Notes under the pieces: model-generated | Databases searched by the model: none | Told to the model about the DNA's origin: nothing | The model's input: the letters and a program-made list of their open reading frames with translations, nothing else | Shown here: piece after piece, positions 42,222 through 50,614 of the stretch | How the letters are laid out: each line of letters starts with the position of its first letter | Numbering within the stretch: position 1 is the stretch's first letter | NCBI RefSeq assembly: GCF_010726765.1 | Contig: NZ_AP022601.1 | Span: 1,612,001 to 1,676,000 of the forward strand | DNA from: Mycobacterium gallinarum | GTDB lineage: Bacteria; Actinomycetota; Actinomycetes; Mycobacteriales; Mycobacteriaceae | DNA: 64,000 nucleotides | Direction: 5' to 3' | Position numbers and translations under genes: made by a program

Positions 42222-42977
42222 CTACTGACCCTTGCCGGTGAAATCCGCCAGGGCGGCGGCATTGGCGGCCGCGCCCATCAGGACCGCGAAGTGCCCGTTC
42301 TCTCTTTCCGTCGCCGCGGCGATGCCCTCGCGGGTCGGCGCGATGATCGTCTGCTTGACGGCCATGAGACTCGAAATCGGCCGGGAGGCAAGGATTTCGG
42401 CATGACGGCGTGCCTCTGGTAACAGATCGTCGGACTCGCAGACCTTCCAGACCAGCCCCATCGCCCGCGCCTCCTCGGCACCGACCCATTCCGAGGACAG
42501 CAGCAGCCATGCGGCGTTCTGCCGGCCCATCAACCGTGGCAACAGGTACGACGACGCCGCTTCCGGCGCCACGCCGAGGCTGGTGAAGGGGGTCTTCAGG
42601 CGTGCGGCCGAGGACATGAACGCCAGATCCGCGTAACCGAGGATCGTCGCGCCGATGCCCACCCCCACTCCGTTGACCGCAATGATCAACGGTTTGGGGA
42701 AGTCGGCGAGCGCCTCGATCATCGTCGAGAAGTGGCTGCCCTTCTCGTTGAACTCGGGATCGGTGATGCGCCTCTGCATTTCGTTGAGGTCGTTGCCGGC
42801 GCTGAACGCCCGCCCGGCGCCCGTCAGCAACACCACGGCGACTTCCGGATCGGCGGCGGCCTCGTTCAGCGCGGTCGCGGTGGCGAAGTACAGCTCCTCG
42901 TTGAACGCGTTGAGGACGTCGGGCCGATTGAGCGTCAGGGTCCGCACCCGCTGGTCGTCGACAATCTCGAGAATCAC
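42222..42977 (-). CDS. Enoyl-CoA hydratase/isomerase (crotonase family)
   Basis: 251 residues. The crotonase fold is shown by LTLNRPDVLNAFNEEL, the first oxyanion-hole segment GAGRAFSAGNDLNEM (about residue 55), the second NGVGVGIGATIL (about 105) and SLGVAPEAASSYLLPRLMG (about 137) with the catalytic-region glutamate. It should hydrate or isomerise enoyl-CoA in fatty-acid or ring degradation; the substrate is not evident. The F420-type oxidase gene lies 16 bases upstream on the same strand. Confidence 0.87.
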   Translation of the reverse strand: MILEIVDDQRVRTLTLNRPDVLNAFNEELYFATATALNEAAADPEVAVVLLTGAGRAFSAGNDLNEMQRRITDPEFNEKGSHFSTMIEALADFPKPLIIAVNGVGVGIGATILGYADLAFMSSAARLKTPFTSLGVAPEAASSYLLPRLMGRQNAAWLLLSSEWVGAEEARAMGLVWKVCESDDLLPEARRHAEILASRPISSLMAVKQTIIAPTREGIAAATERENGHFAVLMGAAANAAALADFTGKGQ

Positions 42978-42993
42978 GCCAGCAGCGTATGCG

Positions 42994-43437
42994 CTAGCCG
43001 TTGCTGTACACCCGGGCGGGTGCGATAAGGACGACCGTGCGGCGCTGCTCGGCCATCACCCGGTCGTATTCGTCCCAATCGTCGTGTGTGCCACTGGCGG
43101 CGGTGAACACCTCACGCAACAGCAGACGAAGCTGCTCGGAATCGGCCAGCCACGGCTGAGGGTCGTCGGGACCCGCCAACTCCGCTGTGCCTTCGACGGT
43201 GGCCCACTGCCATCCCTTTCGGAACGTGACCGCCAGTTGTGGACGTGCGCGCAGGTTCGCCAGTTTCACTTTTCCGTAGGTGACGAAGCCCAGGGCCGGC
43301 TGCCCCGTCGCGGGATGGGTCAGCACACCGACGTTGACCAGTGACGCCTGGACCGTGGCGTCGGCGCGCACGGTCGCGACCACAGCGAGGCCGCTGTCGT
43401 CGGCCGCAAGGGCGAAGGCTTCCTCCAGTGTGGGCAT
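42994..43437 (-). CDS. PPOX-class F420-dependent oxidoreductase (Rv1875-like)
   Basis: 147 residues, split beta-barrel of the pyridoxamine-phosphate-oxidase-like superfamily: LAVVATVRADATVQASLVNVG, LGFVTYGKVKLANLRARPQLAVTF and WQWATVEGTAEL. In mycobacteria such proteins often bind F420. From memory it corresponds in length and place to M. tuberculosis Rv1875. It begins 6 bases after the EthD-like gene, so the two are cotranscribed. Confidence 0.82.
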   Translation of the reverse strand: MPTLEEAFALAADDSGLAVVATVRADATVQASLVNVGVLTHPATGQPALGFVTYGKVKLANLRARPQLAVTFRKGWQWATVEGTAELAGPDDPQPWLADSEQLRLLLREVFTAASGTHDDWDEYDRVMAEQRRTVVLIAPARVYSNG

Positions 43438-43443
43438 CTGACC

Positions 43444-44160
43444 TCACCCGATCCGGTTGTCGGTGACGAACGGCGTTCGGTAAACGTAGCGGCTCGTCGG
43501 CACGGTGTCGACGTTGCGGTTCGCCCCGAATGCCGAGGTACTGGCCACCATTCGGTCCATCCGGCGGCTCAGCTCGGCGTCGCCGGGAGCGCCGAAGAAC
43601 GCGTGCAGATCGGTGACAGCCGCTTCGGGGAAGAGCTCTTCGACGATCGCGTCGATCGGCGGGGCGTCCGGAGTCAAGGCGCGCACCACCGCGTTCTGGG
43701 TGTAGCCGAACGTGGACTGCGTTTCGATGGCCACCGGTGTGTGGTCGATGTGCCAGCGCCGCAGCCAGGTCGCCTCGTCCAAGTCCTCGGGCCTGCGCAG
43801 TAGCGCGATGTTCGCGAAGCCGTCCGTGCGCGCTCCTTCGGCGGTGGCGGGCGGCGGCAACGGCACCGATTCGGTGACGAGGTAAGCGGCAACCTCGTCC
43901 GCCTCGGATGCCAGCCGGGACAACGCCGCGATCACCGGCTCGGCGTACGACTGATGCGCCCACAGGGTGACGAACCCGACGACCGGCGGCTCGAGGGTCG
44001 TCAACGTCATGAGTGAGTTGCGCACGACACCGTCGCGCACATTGACGGCCAGCCCAGGCAATCCGAGCTCGAGCAGGTCCGCCGCGACGTCGGTCCGCAT
44101 CCTCGTGCACCATGCGTCATCCGCATCCGCGCGCCGGAGCGCGATGATCATCTTTTCCAC
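43444..44160 (-). CDS. EthD-like/dimeric barrel protein (Rv1874-like)
   Basis: 238 residues. The second half carries an EthD-type segment (RRPEDLDEATWLRRWHIDHTPVAIETQSTFGYTQN), which suggests a dimeric alpha/beta-barrel fold duplicated within the chain. The function of such proteins is uncertain; EthD takes part in ether degradation with a P450. The gene lies 6 bases upstream of the PPOX gene and matches M. tuberculosis Rv1874 in position, by recollection. Confidence 0.68.
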   Translation of the reverse strand: MEKMIIALRRADADDAWCTRMRTDVAADLLELGLPGLAVNVRDGVVRNSLMTLTTLEPPVVGFVTLWAHQSYAEPVIAALSRLASEADEVAAYLVTESVPLPPPATAEGARTDGFANIALLRRPEDLDEATWLRRWHIDHTPVAIETQSTFGYTQNAVVRALTPDAPPIDAIVEELFPEAAVTDLHAFFGAPGDAELSRRMDRMVASTSAFGANRNVDTVPTSRYVYRTPFVTDNRIG

Positions 44161-44186
44161 CGGTCGAACCTACCGCGAGGACGTGG

Positions 44187-44558
44187 TCAGGCTTCCAGCC
44201 TCGCCCGGATGCTCGCCAGCCGCTGCTCGAGTTCGGCCTCGTCGATGACGCCTCGGCTCACCAGAGAATGCGCCAGCGACATCAGCTGGTTCTCGGGATA
44301 CGGCAGGTTGGAGTACAGCGTCGCCGATAGCTCGTCCTCCTCGTCGCGGCGCTGCTTGAAATCAGGGATGTTCTCGTCACACGAGGCCCGGTCCAAAGCG
44401 TCGCACATGCCGTCCAAGCTCGACTTCCACGGTGGCACAGGATTTTCGACGCCCCACTTGGCGGCCATTCGGGACCAGACCTGATCGCGCTCGACGATTT
44501 CCTCCAGTGGCGCGATGCGGGAGGACTCGATGGACGCGGGACCGTCGGCGGCGTTCAT
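44187..44558 (-). CDS. Nitrile hydratase/thiocyanate hydrolase accessory protein
   Basis: 123 residues from ATG at 44558, overlapping the stop of the alpha-subunit gene by four bases (ATGA). It resembles the N-terminal helical part of nitrile hydratase beta chains (PPWKSSLDGMCDAL, LPYPENQLMSLAHSLVSRGVIDEAEL), like the small activator proteins that load cobalt into the alpha chain. A third enzyme subunit, as in thiocyanate hydrolase, is the alternative. Confidence 0.7.
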   Translation of the reverse strand: MNAADGPASIESSRIAPLEEIVERDQVWSRMAAKWGVENPVPPWKSSLDGMCDALDRASCDENIPDFKQRRDEEDELSATLYSNLPYPENQLMSLAHSLVSRGVIDEAELEQRLASIRARLEA

Positions 44559-45274
44559 CCGGCGTTGCCCGGATGAATCGCGGGACGGGTGTCGACGATC
44601 ATGTTGGTCGTGACCCCCGCCTTCGGCAGCGCCACCCCGATCAGGCAGTCCCGGGTGATTATCTCGACGAGCTGATCCTCGGTCCAGTCCTCGGTGCCCT
44701 CGGGCTGCAGGGGCATCACCATGAATCGGTGCTTCTGGTTGGAGTCCTGCACATGGACCGTCACCTCGTCGGGCAGATAAAGCCCGAACTCGGCGAGCAC
44801 CTGCCGCGGCCAGCGGACAAGGCGCCGACGGTAATTCGGTGTGCGGTACCACTCGGGTGAGTTGCCGAGGATCGGTCTCGGGTAGCAGGAGCACAACGCG
44901 CAGACGATCACGTTGTGCACCGTGGGGGTGTCCGCGAGGATCTGGAACGCGGTGAAGTCGCTCGGTGTCCCCCATCCGGTGGGGTGCAACCAATCGACGC
45001 CGACCTCCTTGCTCGCCGTCATCGGCTCCGCGAGAGCGAGCTCCTTGAACTTCGGGTCAAGCCACGCCCTGGCGACCAGACGCGCAGCCGGAGTCGGGCC
45101 GATCTGCTCGGCGAACTCGGTCATCAAGCGGTGCTCCTCGGCCGTGAAGATGCCCTTCTCGATGCACAGTTCGCGCAGGGCGATCTCCAGAACCTCGAAG
45201 TCCGTGATCTCGTCGACCATCGGCGCGACGGTCCGGTCGTGATCGTGGTCGTGGTCGTGACCGTGGTCAGACAA
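44555..45274 (-). CDS. Nitrile hydratase alpha/thiocyanate hydrolase gamma-like subunit
   Basis: 239 residues. The metal site is VCALCSCYPRP (about residues 122-132), the Cys-x-x-Cys-Ser-Cys claw that binds cobalt or iron with two oxidised cysteines. Known cobalt enzymes have Thr and iron enzymes Ser in the third place, where this one has Ala. WYRTPNYRRRLVRWPRQVL and TRDCLIGVALP are further family marks. The N-terminus is strikingly histidine-rich (DHGHDHDHDHD), possibly for cobalt capture. Order beta-alpha-accessory suggests one operon. Confidence 0.83.
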   Translation of the reverse strand: MSDHGHDHDHDHDRTVAPMVDEITDFEVLEIALRELCIEKGIFTAEEHRLMTEFAEQIGPTPAARLVARAWLDPKFKELALAEPMTASKEVGVDWLHPTGWGTPSDFTAFQILADTPTVHNVIVCALCSCYPRPILGNSPEWYRTPNYRRRLVRWPRQVLAEFGLYLPDEVTVHVQDSNQKHRFMVMPLQPEGTEDWTEDQLVEIITRDCLIGVALPKAGVTTNMIVDTRPAIHPGNAG

Positions 45275-45296
45275 ATCGAATCCCTTCTGTCAGAGT

Positions 45297-46133
45297 CTAT
45301 TTGGCGGCGTCGAGCCAGTGTTCGGGAATCTCGGTGGATATGACGTCGTTGTCGGTTCCGGTGTAGCCGTACCAGAGGTCGGCCATGTTGAACTTCACGA
45401 CGTAAAACCACTCCGGCTTTGCGGGACGATCCCAGGTTTCGTCCTCGGCGGCCGGGCTCTCGTAAGCGACGGCCTCGATTTCGCCGGTCGCACCGCGCAC
45501 GTATTCAGGGGTGCGGGTGTAGAAGATCACCGGGAGTTCGCGCACCACGACCGGATCACCGACCTTGAACCTGGGCGTCCCGGCCTGACCGGAATAGCAC
45601 TGCGGATCGCCCTTCCCGTTCGCCTCTTCGGCGTGCTGGTTGCGCTTGACGTGCGATCCGTCGCCCTCGGACTTCGGTTTGGCCTCCAGCGTCTTGCCCT
45701 CGAGCCCGCCCGCGTAGCGCTGTTGGACCTCGGCCATCCGCTCGCTCAACTCGGTCAGCCCGATGTGGTGCTTCTCCACCAGAACGCGAGCGACAGCGAG
45801 CAACCAGCGGCCGTAGTAGGGCAGGCCCAGATATTCCGCGCGCCCGACGTCGACGTTGCCGATGCGCCGTCTCTCCTCCGACAGCCAGATACCGCGCCAG
45901 CCCAGCACCTCGCAGATGACGTACGTCATGTGTTCCCAGAGCTCGTACTGCTTGTTTTCGTACTTCATCGGCGCGTCCGGCTCGCCGCCGACGTCGTGGA
46001 CGGGCTTGAGGTACGCGGTGATCCGGCCGTGGTCGAGCATGTCCGGGGTCGGCGCATCGGGAAGTTCCGGGTACGCCGATTTGAGTCGGGACGTCAGTTC
46101 GAGTTGAGCCGCCCGCTCTGCTGCAGTACTCAT
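45297..46133 (-). CDS. Nitrile hydratase beta-like subunit (fused thiocyanate hydrolase beta/alpha halves)
   Basis: 278 residues from ATG at 46133. The N-terminal half (HDVGGEPDAPMKYENKQYELWEH, YYGRWLLAVARVLVEKHHI) matches the beta subunit's helical part and the C-terminal half (FKVGDPVVV, FYTRTPEYVRGATGEIE, EWFYVVKFNMADLWYG) its SH3-like barrel. In thiocyanate hydrolase these are separate chains; here they are joined by a charged linker of about 40 residues. First gene of the operon, 22 bases upstream of the alpha gene. Confidence 0.82.
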   Translation of the reverse strand: MSTAAERAAQLELTSRLKSAYPELPDAPTPDMLDHGRITAYLKPVHDVGGEPDAPMKYENKQYELWEHMTYVICEVLGWRGIWLSEERRRIGNVDVGRAEYLGLPYYGRWLLAVARVLVEKHHIGLTELSERMAEVQQRYAGGLEGKTLEAKPKSEGDGSHVKRNQHAEEANGKGDPQCYSGQAGTPRFKVGDPVVVRELPVIFYTRTPEYVRGATGEIEAVAYESPAAEDETWDRPAKPEWFYVVKFNMADLWYGYTGTDNDVISTEIPEHWLDAAK

Positions 46134-46515
46134 CAAGGGTCCCTTCGTCGGCCGGACATGCCGGCACTCATTGCTGATCGGCGAATCTGAACGGGGGGCG
46201 GAATGCGGTGCGCAGGGCAAGGTCCAGCAACGCCGTCGAACACGACAGCATTGTTGGGCATCGGCACCTCCCGGCTGCTCTATAAACCCAGCGCCGACTC
46301 TATCGGGCAAATTGAACTTATACAGCCAAATCGAAAACGGACTCAGCTGTTGACGGATACGTAAACCATTGTGGGTTCTTGCCATGTGCCACAAGCTGTT
46401 TGGCGCCGGGCTCACCGAGACCGATCGTCCATCCCGAAAACGACGCGGCGGCCTTGTCGCGCGACTCGCACCGAGTTCGGCCGTCGAGCGGCTTCGGTGG
46501 CGTCAGAATGGGTGG
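46134..46515. other. Divergent intergenic region between the nitrile hydratase-like operon and the FUSC gene
   Basis: About 380 bases without a convincing gene; short frames lack homology-like features. It must hold the promoter of the nitrile hydratase-like operon (minus strand) and that of the FUSC gene (plus strand). A locally A+T-richer stretch at about 46280-46370 is the most promoter-like part. No riboswitch-like or strongly palindromic element was recognised. Confidence 0.4.
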
Positions 46516-48504
46516 ATGACCACTGCCAGCCGGGTCTTCGAGGTGTTGAAGCCGCCCACGCCGGACCTCGGCGCGGTCGTTCGCAGCCTGCTCGGTGTCC
46601 TGGCTATGGCGATCTTCGCGCTGGCCATCGGCGGCGGTGCCGCCGGGGTTTGGACAGCCGCCGCCGGGGTGGTCTGTGGCGCGATCGCACTGCAGGACAG
46701 CCCCGGCGGACGTGTGCAACTCGTCGTCATCGTGGCCTTGCAGATGGCCGGCGCCGTCCTCGTCGGAGCGTTGACATCGGCGTACACCATCGTGTTCATC
46801 GTCGTCGTCGCGGTGTGGTGCCTGGCGGCCGGCATGCAGTGGGCGCTCGGGGGCAATGCGGGGCTCGTCGCCGCCGCGGGCAGTGCGCTGCTGGTGATCG
46901 CGCCTCCGATTGCGCCGTCGGTGACGTCGGTCGCGCTGCCCACGATCCTGACGATCGCGGCGGGCTGCGTGCAGGCGGCGCTCATCGCCGTCTGGCCTCC
47001 CCAACGTTGGCGCACGCAGAGCGACGCGTTGGCATTGGCGTACCGGTCCCTGGCCGACGAGGCGCGACGCATCACCGCCGATCACGACGAACCCCCGGAG
47101 GCGGCTCAACTGACCGGGCTTCGCGACGCGTTCGCCGACACTCAGGCCACCAGGCGGCCCGAGGCTTACCACGGCGGCCATCGCCTACCCGAGCGGTTGA
47201 TGGCAACGCTGGTGGCGCTGCGCGGAGCCGACGGCGATGAGCGCGAACGTGTGTCGCACATGCTGAACGATGCCGCGGTGGCGCTCGACGCCATCGCCGA
47301 GAACAAGCACAACGCACGACGCGAAGCCGAGCACGCCCTGGTCCGCGTCGACACCGTGGTGTCGGCCATGAAGGGGCCGGAAGCGGTAGCCGCGCAGCGG
47401 TTCTCGAAGCAACTACAGCAAGCGGCCGAGTTCCGGTTTCCCGACCTCCTTCAACCTGTGGTGATCAGCCCGTTGCGGACCGCGCTCACCGAGGTCCGCG
47501 GGCACCTGACCTGGGCGTCGCCGATCCTGCGACATGCCGTGCGGTTGTCGGCGGCCCTGGCGCTGGCCACCGCCGCCGACCGGTTCGCCCCGATTGAGCA
47601 CGGTCACTGGATCGCGCTCACCGTCCTGTTCGTTCTACGGCCCGAGACGGCGCACACCTACACCCGCTGCGTCGGCCGGGTCGCGGGTATCGCCGGTGGC
47701 ATCATTCTCGCGTCGGTGATCACCACGATCTGGCAGCCGACAGGTGCGGCCGCCGCGGTGCTGACCGTGGGGTTTCTCGCCGTCACCTTCTGGGTGGTGC
47801 GATTCGGCTACATCGCGGCGAGCGCGGGGGTGGCGACCGCCGCGGTGTTCCTGATGAATATCGACGCCGCCGCGGCCGGCGCAACAGTGGAAGACCGGCT
47901 GTTCTCCGTCGTGATCGGCGGCGGGCTGGCGGTCATGGCGCATGTGGTGCTACCCGATGATGCGCTGACGCGGCTACAGCAACGCGCCGGCGAATTACTC
48001 AAGACCGAAATCGATTATGCGGCAACGGTGGTCAAGGCATTCGTCCATGAACTCGATCACCCTGCCGACGCCATGTCGGCCGCCTGGCAGCGCGCGTTCC
48101 GGGCGCGGGCCGCGTTCGAAGCCGCGTCCGGCGCCGCGCGGATGGATTCGCGGGATCTACGTCGGTGGCTGCGCTCCTATCGCACCGCGCTCAACGCGGT
48201 CACCAGCGCGTGCACGTCGCTCGAGCGCAGCCTGCCGATGCAGTCGCCCGACAAGCTGACTCCCGATTTCATCGCTGCGGTCGACGATTACGTCGAAGCG
48301 CTGCGGGGCGCACCGCCGAATCCCGCACTGCCATGGACCGTCGACGTCGCCGCGCTGACGGCGGCGGACGCGCAGGTGCGCGCGCAGGCGGCGCTGCTGC
48401 CAGGTGACAACGGGGCGGCGCGGGTACTGGTCTCCGAAATCGCGGCCATCACACGCAGCCTCGTCGGCATCGCGCCTAGCCGCGAGCCCACTTCGGCTGG
48501 ATGA
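46516..48504 (+). CDS. FUSC-family membrane protein (aromatic acid/fusaric acid exporter-like)
   Basis: 662 residues from ATG at 46516. Two membrane blocks (about residues 25-165 and 345-480), each of five or six helices, alternate with two cytoplasmic helical domains, the layout of FUSC/AaeB-type transporters. TRCVGRVAGIAGGIILASVI in the second block is the usual FUSC segment. It may export toxic aromatic acids or drugs. The 3' end overlaps the convergent thioesterase gene by 29 bases. Confidence 0.83.
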   Translation: MTTASRVFEVLKPPTPDLGAVVRSLLGVLAMAIFALAIGGGAAGVWTAAAGVVCGAIALQDSPGGRVQLVVIVALQMAGAVLVGALTSAYTIVFIVVVAVWCLAAGMQWALGGNAGLVAAAGSALLVIAPPIAPSVTSVALPTILTIAAGCVQAALIAVWPPQRWRTQSDALALAYRSLADEARRITADHDEPPEAAQLTGLRDAFADTQATRRPEAYHGGHRLPERLMATLVALRGADGDERERVSHMLNDAAVALDAIAENKHNARREAEHALVRVDTVVSAMKGPEAVAAQRFSKQLQQAAEFRFPDLLQPVVISPLRTALTEVRGHLTWASPILRHAVRLSAALALATAADRFAPIEHGHWIALTVLFVLRPETAHTYTRCVGRVAGIAGGIILASVITTIWQPTGAAAAVLTVGFLAVTFWVVRFGYIAASAGVATAAVFLMNIDAAAAGATVEDRLFSVVIGGGLAVMAHVVLPDDALTRLQQRAGELLKTEIDYAATVVKAFVHELDHPADAMSAAWQRAFRARAAFEAASGAARMDSRDLRRWLRSYRTALNAVTSACTSLERSLPMQSPDKLTPDFIAAVDDYVEALRGAPPNPALPWTVDVAALTAADAQVRAQAALLPGDNGAARVLVSEIAAITRSLVGIAPSREPTSAG

Positions 48505-49102
48505 AGATGCCTTCCGCCTCTACGGTGATGCCTTCCTCGTCGGCGAGGTGGCCCGCGGCATAGGCCTTGAACCCGTCGGTCCGGGTGATCCTCGCCTCGG
48601 CGTGTAGCTCGCCGAGCCGGGTGGGCCGCAGATAGCGCAGCGTGATGGTGCCGGTGAAGCGTGGCGTTTCCTCGTTGGCCGCCACCTCACCGAGCACATG
48701 GTCGAGGACGAGCGCGGAGACTCCACCGTGCACATGTCCGGGCGGCCCTTCGTACGCGGCCCCCAGGTGAAAGTCGGTGAACACGCCGCCATCGTCGTCG
48801 CGCTGGATCGTCAGCGGCGGCGCGATCGGATTGCGGATCCCGATCACCGGATTTCCCCATGCCAAGCGATCGCCGCCGGTGGTGGAGCGCACGCCGAACG
48901 GACCGTCGCACTGTCGGGACCGCAGCCGCGCCGTCGCCGCGCCGATCTCGGCCGTCACCTCGCCCACGGTGTCGGCGGCGACCTCGGTACGGATCGTCGC
49001 GTCGATGAGCTCGCGGACCGCAGCGGCAAGGGGCTCGTATACGGCGCGCATGCGTTCGACCTCCGCCGAGGACACGTCGCCGATGTCGGTGTACTGCACC
49101 AC
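48476..49102 (-). CDS. PaaI-like hotdog thioesterase
   Basis: 208 residues from GTG at 49102. The C-terminal 130 residues are a hotdog domain: GPPGHVHGGVSALVLDHVLGE has the PaaI/YbgC-type pattern (H-G-G ... D), then TGTITLRYLRPTRLGELHAEARI. The first 75 residues form an alpha-helical extension. It should hydrolyse an acyl-CoA or aryl-CoA. A perfect KstR-type palindrome lies 9 bases upstream of the start, hinting at a steroid-derived CoA ester as substrate. ATG in MRAVYEPL is a shorter alternative start. Confidence 0.82.
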   Translation of the reverse strand: MVQYTDIGDVSSAEVERMRAVYEPLAAAVRELIDATIRTEVAADTVGEVTAEIGAATARLRSRQCDGPFGVRSTTGGDRLAWGNPVIGIRNPIAPPLTIQRDDDGGVFTDFHLGAAYEGPPGHVHGGVSALVLDHVLGEVAANEETPRFTGTITLRYLRPTRLGELHAEARITRTDGFKAYAAGHLADEEGITVEAEGIFIQPKWARG

Positions 49103-49110
49103 CCGTGCAC

Positions 49111-49124
49111 TAGAACACGTTCTA
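49111..49124. promoter_or_regulatory. KstR-type operator TAGAACACGTTCTA with extended palindrome
   Basis: Full fit to TnnAACnnGTTnnA; the symmetry extends to 49108-49127, with arms CACTAGAAC and GTTCTAGTG around AC, the strongest of three such sites in the window. It lies just upstream of the thioesterase start, where a bound repressor would block initiation. Confidence 0.75.
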
Positions 49125-49161
49125 GTGAAGGTTGTCGAGTCACCCGGCGAGGGATGGCGCT

Positions 49162-49716
49162 TCACCCGACGAGATCATCGAGCGCCGCGCGGGCGGCGGC
49201 GACACGGCGGCCCCGCTCGAGTTCGATCAACGCGCACTCCGCCGTCGCGGCAACCCACAGTCGCGCCGCCTCCCGAGGGTGGGCACTGCCGAGCGCGGCG
49301 AAATCGGCGGCCACGACGTCGACATTCATCCGGTTGCGTCGCGTCACCTCGTCGGCGATCGGGAGATGGCCGCGGGCCTCCAGCAGCAGCGCCTTCACGC
49401 CGCGATCGCGAAGACAGGCATCGAGGTAGGTGTTCGCGGCGGCAGCCAGGCGGTCCCGACCCGGCTTCAGATCGGCGATGACGGCCGCCACCTCCTCGAA
49501 GAGCACGTCGTGGAAGCGGCGGTGCAGTGCGACCAGATAGGACACCCGATCCGGAAAGTGGTGGAAGAACGTGCCTTTCGACACGCCCGCCGCGGCCACC
49601 ACGGCGTTGACGCTGAGCCCCTCGAGCCCGAGGTCCTCGGCGAGCACCAACCCCGTCTCGATCAGGTTCGCACGTGTCTGCTGGGCCGCTGCCACCCGCT
49701 TGTTGGCCGTTTCCAC
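49162..49716 (-). CDS. TetR-family transcriptional regulator
   Basis: 184 residues. The DNA-binding domain is RANLIETGLVLAEDLGLEGLSVNAVVAAAGVSKGTFFHHFPDR at about residues 15-57. It is divergent from the alpha/beta hydrolase gene at 49796, with a 21-base palindrome in the 79-base gap, its likely operator. The helical C-terminal domain is not assigned to a ligand. Confidence 0.87.
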   Translation of the reverse strand: METANKRVAAAQQTRANLIETGLVLAEDLGLEGLSVNAVVAAAGVSKGTFFHHFPDRVSYLVALHRRFHDVLFEEVAAVIADLKPGRDRLAAAANTYLDACLRDRGVKALLLEARGHLPIADEVTRRNRMNVDVVAADFAALGSAHPREAARLWVAATAECALIELERGRRVAAARAALDDLVG

Positions 49717-49758
49717 GCTGCCCTCCCTTGCCAGGACGTCGACTCCGGCCTAGTGTAG

Positions 49759-49779
49759 TTGACCGACCGACCCGGTCAA
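49759..49779. promoter_or_regulatory. Candidate TetR operator TTGACCG-N7-CGGTCAA
   Basis: A perfect 7-base inverted repeat, TTGACCG (49759-49765) and CGGTCAA (49773-49779), centred between the divergent tetR and hydrolase genes and 16 bases before the hydrolase ATG. Overlapping GACC repeats lie inside. Binding by the adjacent TetR is inferred. Confidence 0.6.
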
Positions 49780-49795
49780 TGAAAGGCCCCGATCG

Positions 49796-50614
49796 ATGCC
49801 CACTCTGCACACGTCACTGGGAACCGTCTCCTACACCGACGCGGGTTCGGGTCCACCGATCCTGCTGTTACACGCGGCGCTTCACGATCACACCGACTTC
49901 GACACCGTACGCGCAGACCTCGGCCGGGGCCGCCGTGTGCTCACCCTCGATTGGCCGGGTCACGGCGAGTCTCCCCTGCCCCCGGCGCCCTTGCGCGCCG
50001 TTCAACTCGGCGATCTGCTGGTCGAATTCGCCGACCGTCTCGAGCTGGACAATCTCGTTGTCGTCGGGAACTCCGTCGGCGGATACGCCGCATGCCGGCT
50101 CGCGCTCCAGCGCGGAGAACGGGTTTCGGGTGTGGTCCTCGTCAACACCGGGGGCTTCACGCCGCACAGCGTCGCCACCCGCACGCTGTGCGCGGCGATG
50201 GCGCGCACAGCCGTCGTCAAAGCCGTGTTTCCGGTCTTCGTCCGCGCATACATGCGACCGAAGACCCCGACGGACAAGGCCGTCACCCGCCGCGTCGTCG
50301 ACCGGGCGAAAACCGCCGATGGCGCGAAAACCGCTGCGGCACTGTGGAAGAGCTTCGTCGAGCCCGGGCACGACCTGCGGGTGCGTGCCGCCCAGATCCC
50401 TGCACCGGTACTGATCACGTGGGGCGCCAAGGATCCGACCGCCCCGATGCGTTGGGGCAGGAAAGTCGCCGAGGCCATTCCCGGGTCGACGTTCGAAGCG
50501 TTCCCGACGGGACACGTCGTATTCTCGTCCGAGCCGGCGGCCTGGCTCGGTTCGGTGCTGCCGTTCGTCGACGCCGCGCACGGCGTCCGGTCGGACGTCA
50601 GCCGTCGACAGTGA
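49796..50614 (+). CDS. Alpha/beta hydrolase
   Basis: 272 residues. The oxyanion segment LLLHAALHDHTDF (about residue 22), the nucleophile elbow VVGNSVGGYAACRL (Ser about 87), the acid in WGAKDPTAP and the histidine in FPTGHVVFSSEP form a complete triad. It is like esterases or C-C hydrolases of small substrates. It is probably controlled by the divergent TetR. The 3' end overlaps the convergent gene by 17 bases. Confidence 0.83.
   Translation: MPTLHTSLGTVSYTDAGSGPPILLLHAALHDHTDFDTVRADLGRGRRVLTLDWPGHGESPLPPAPLRAVQLGDLLVEFADRLELDNLVVVGNSVGGYAACRLALQRGERVSGVVLVNTGGFTPHSVATRTLCAAMARTAVVKAVFPVFVRAYMRPKTPTDKAVTRRVVDRAKTADGAKTAAALWKSFVEPGHDLRVRAAQIPAPVLITWGAKDPTAPMRWGRKVAEAIPGSTFEAFPTGHVVFSSEPAAWLGSVLPFVDAAHGVRSDVSRRQ

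Noticed and set aside
46171..46353. 60-codon plus-strand frame in the nitrile hydratase/FUSC gap
   Set aside because: No ribosome-binding site or recognisable product; more likely promoter DNA.
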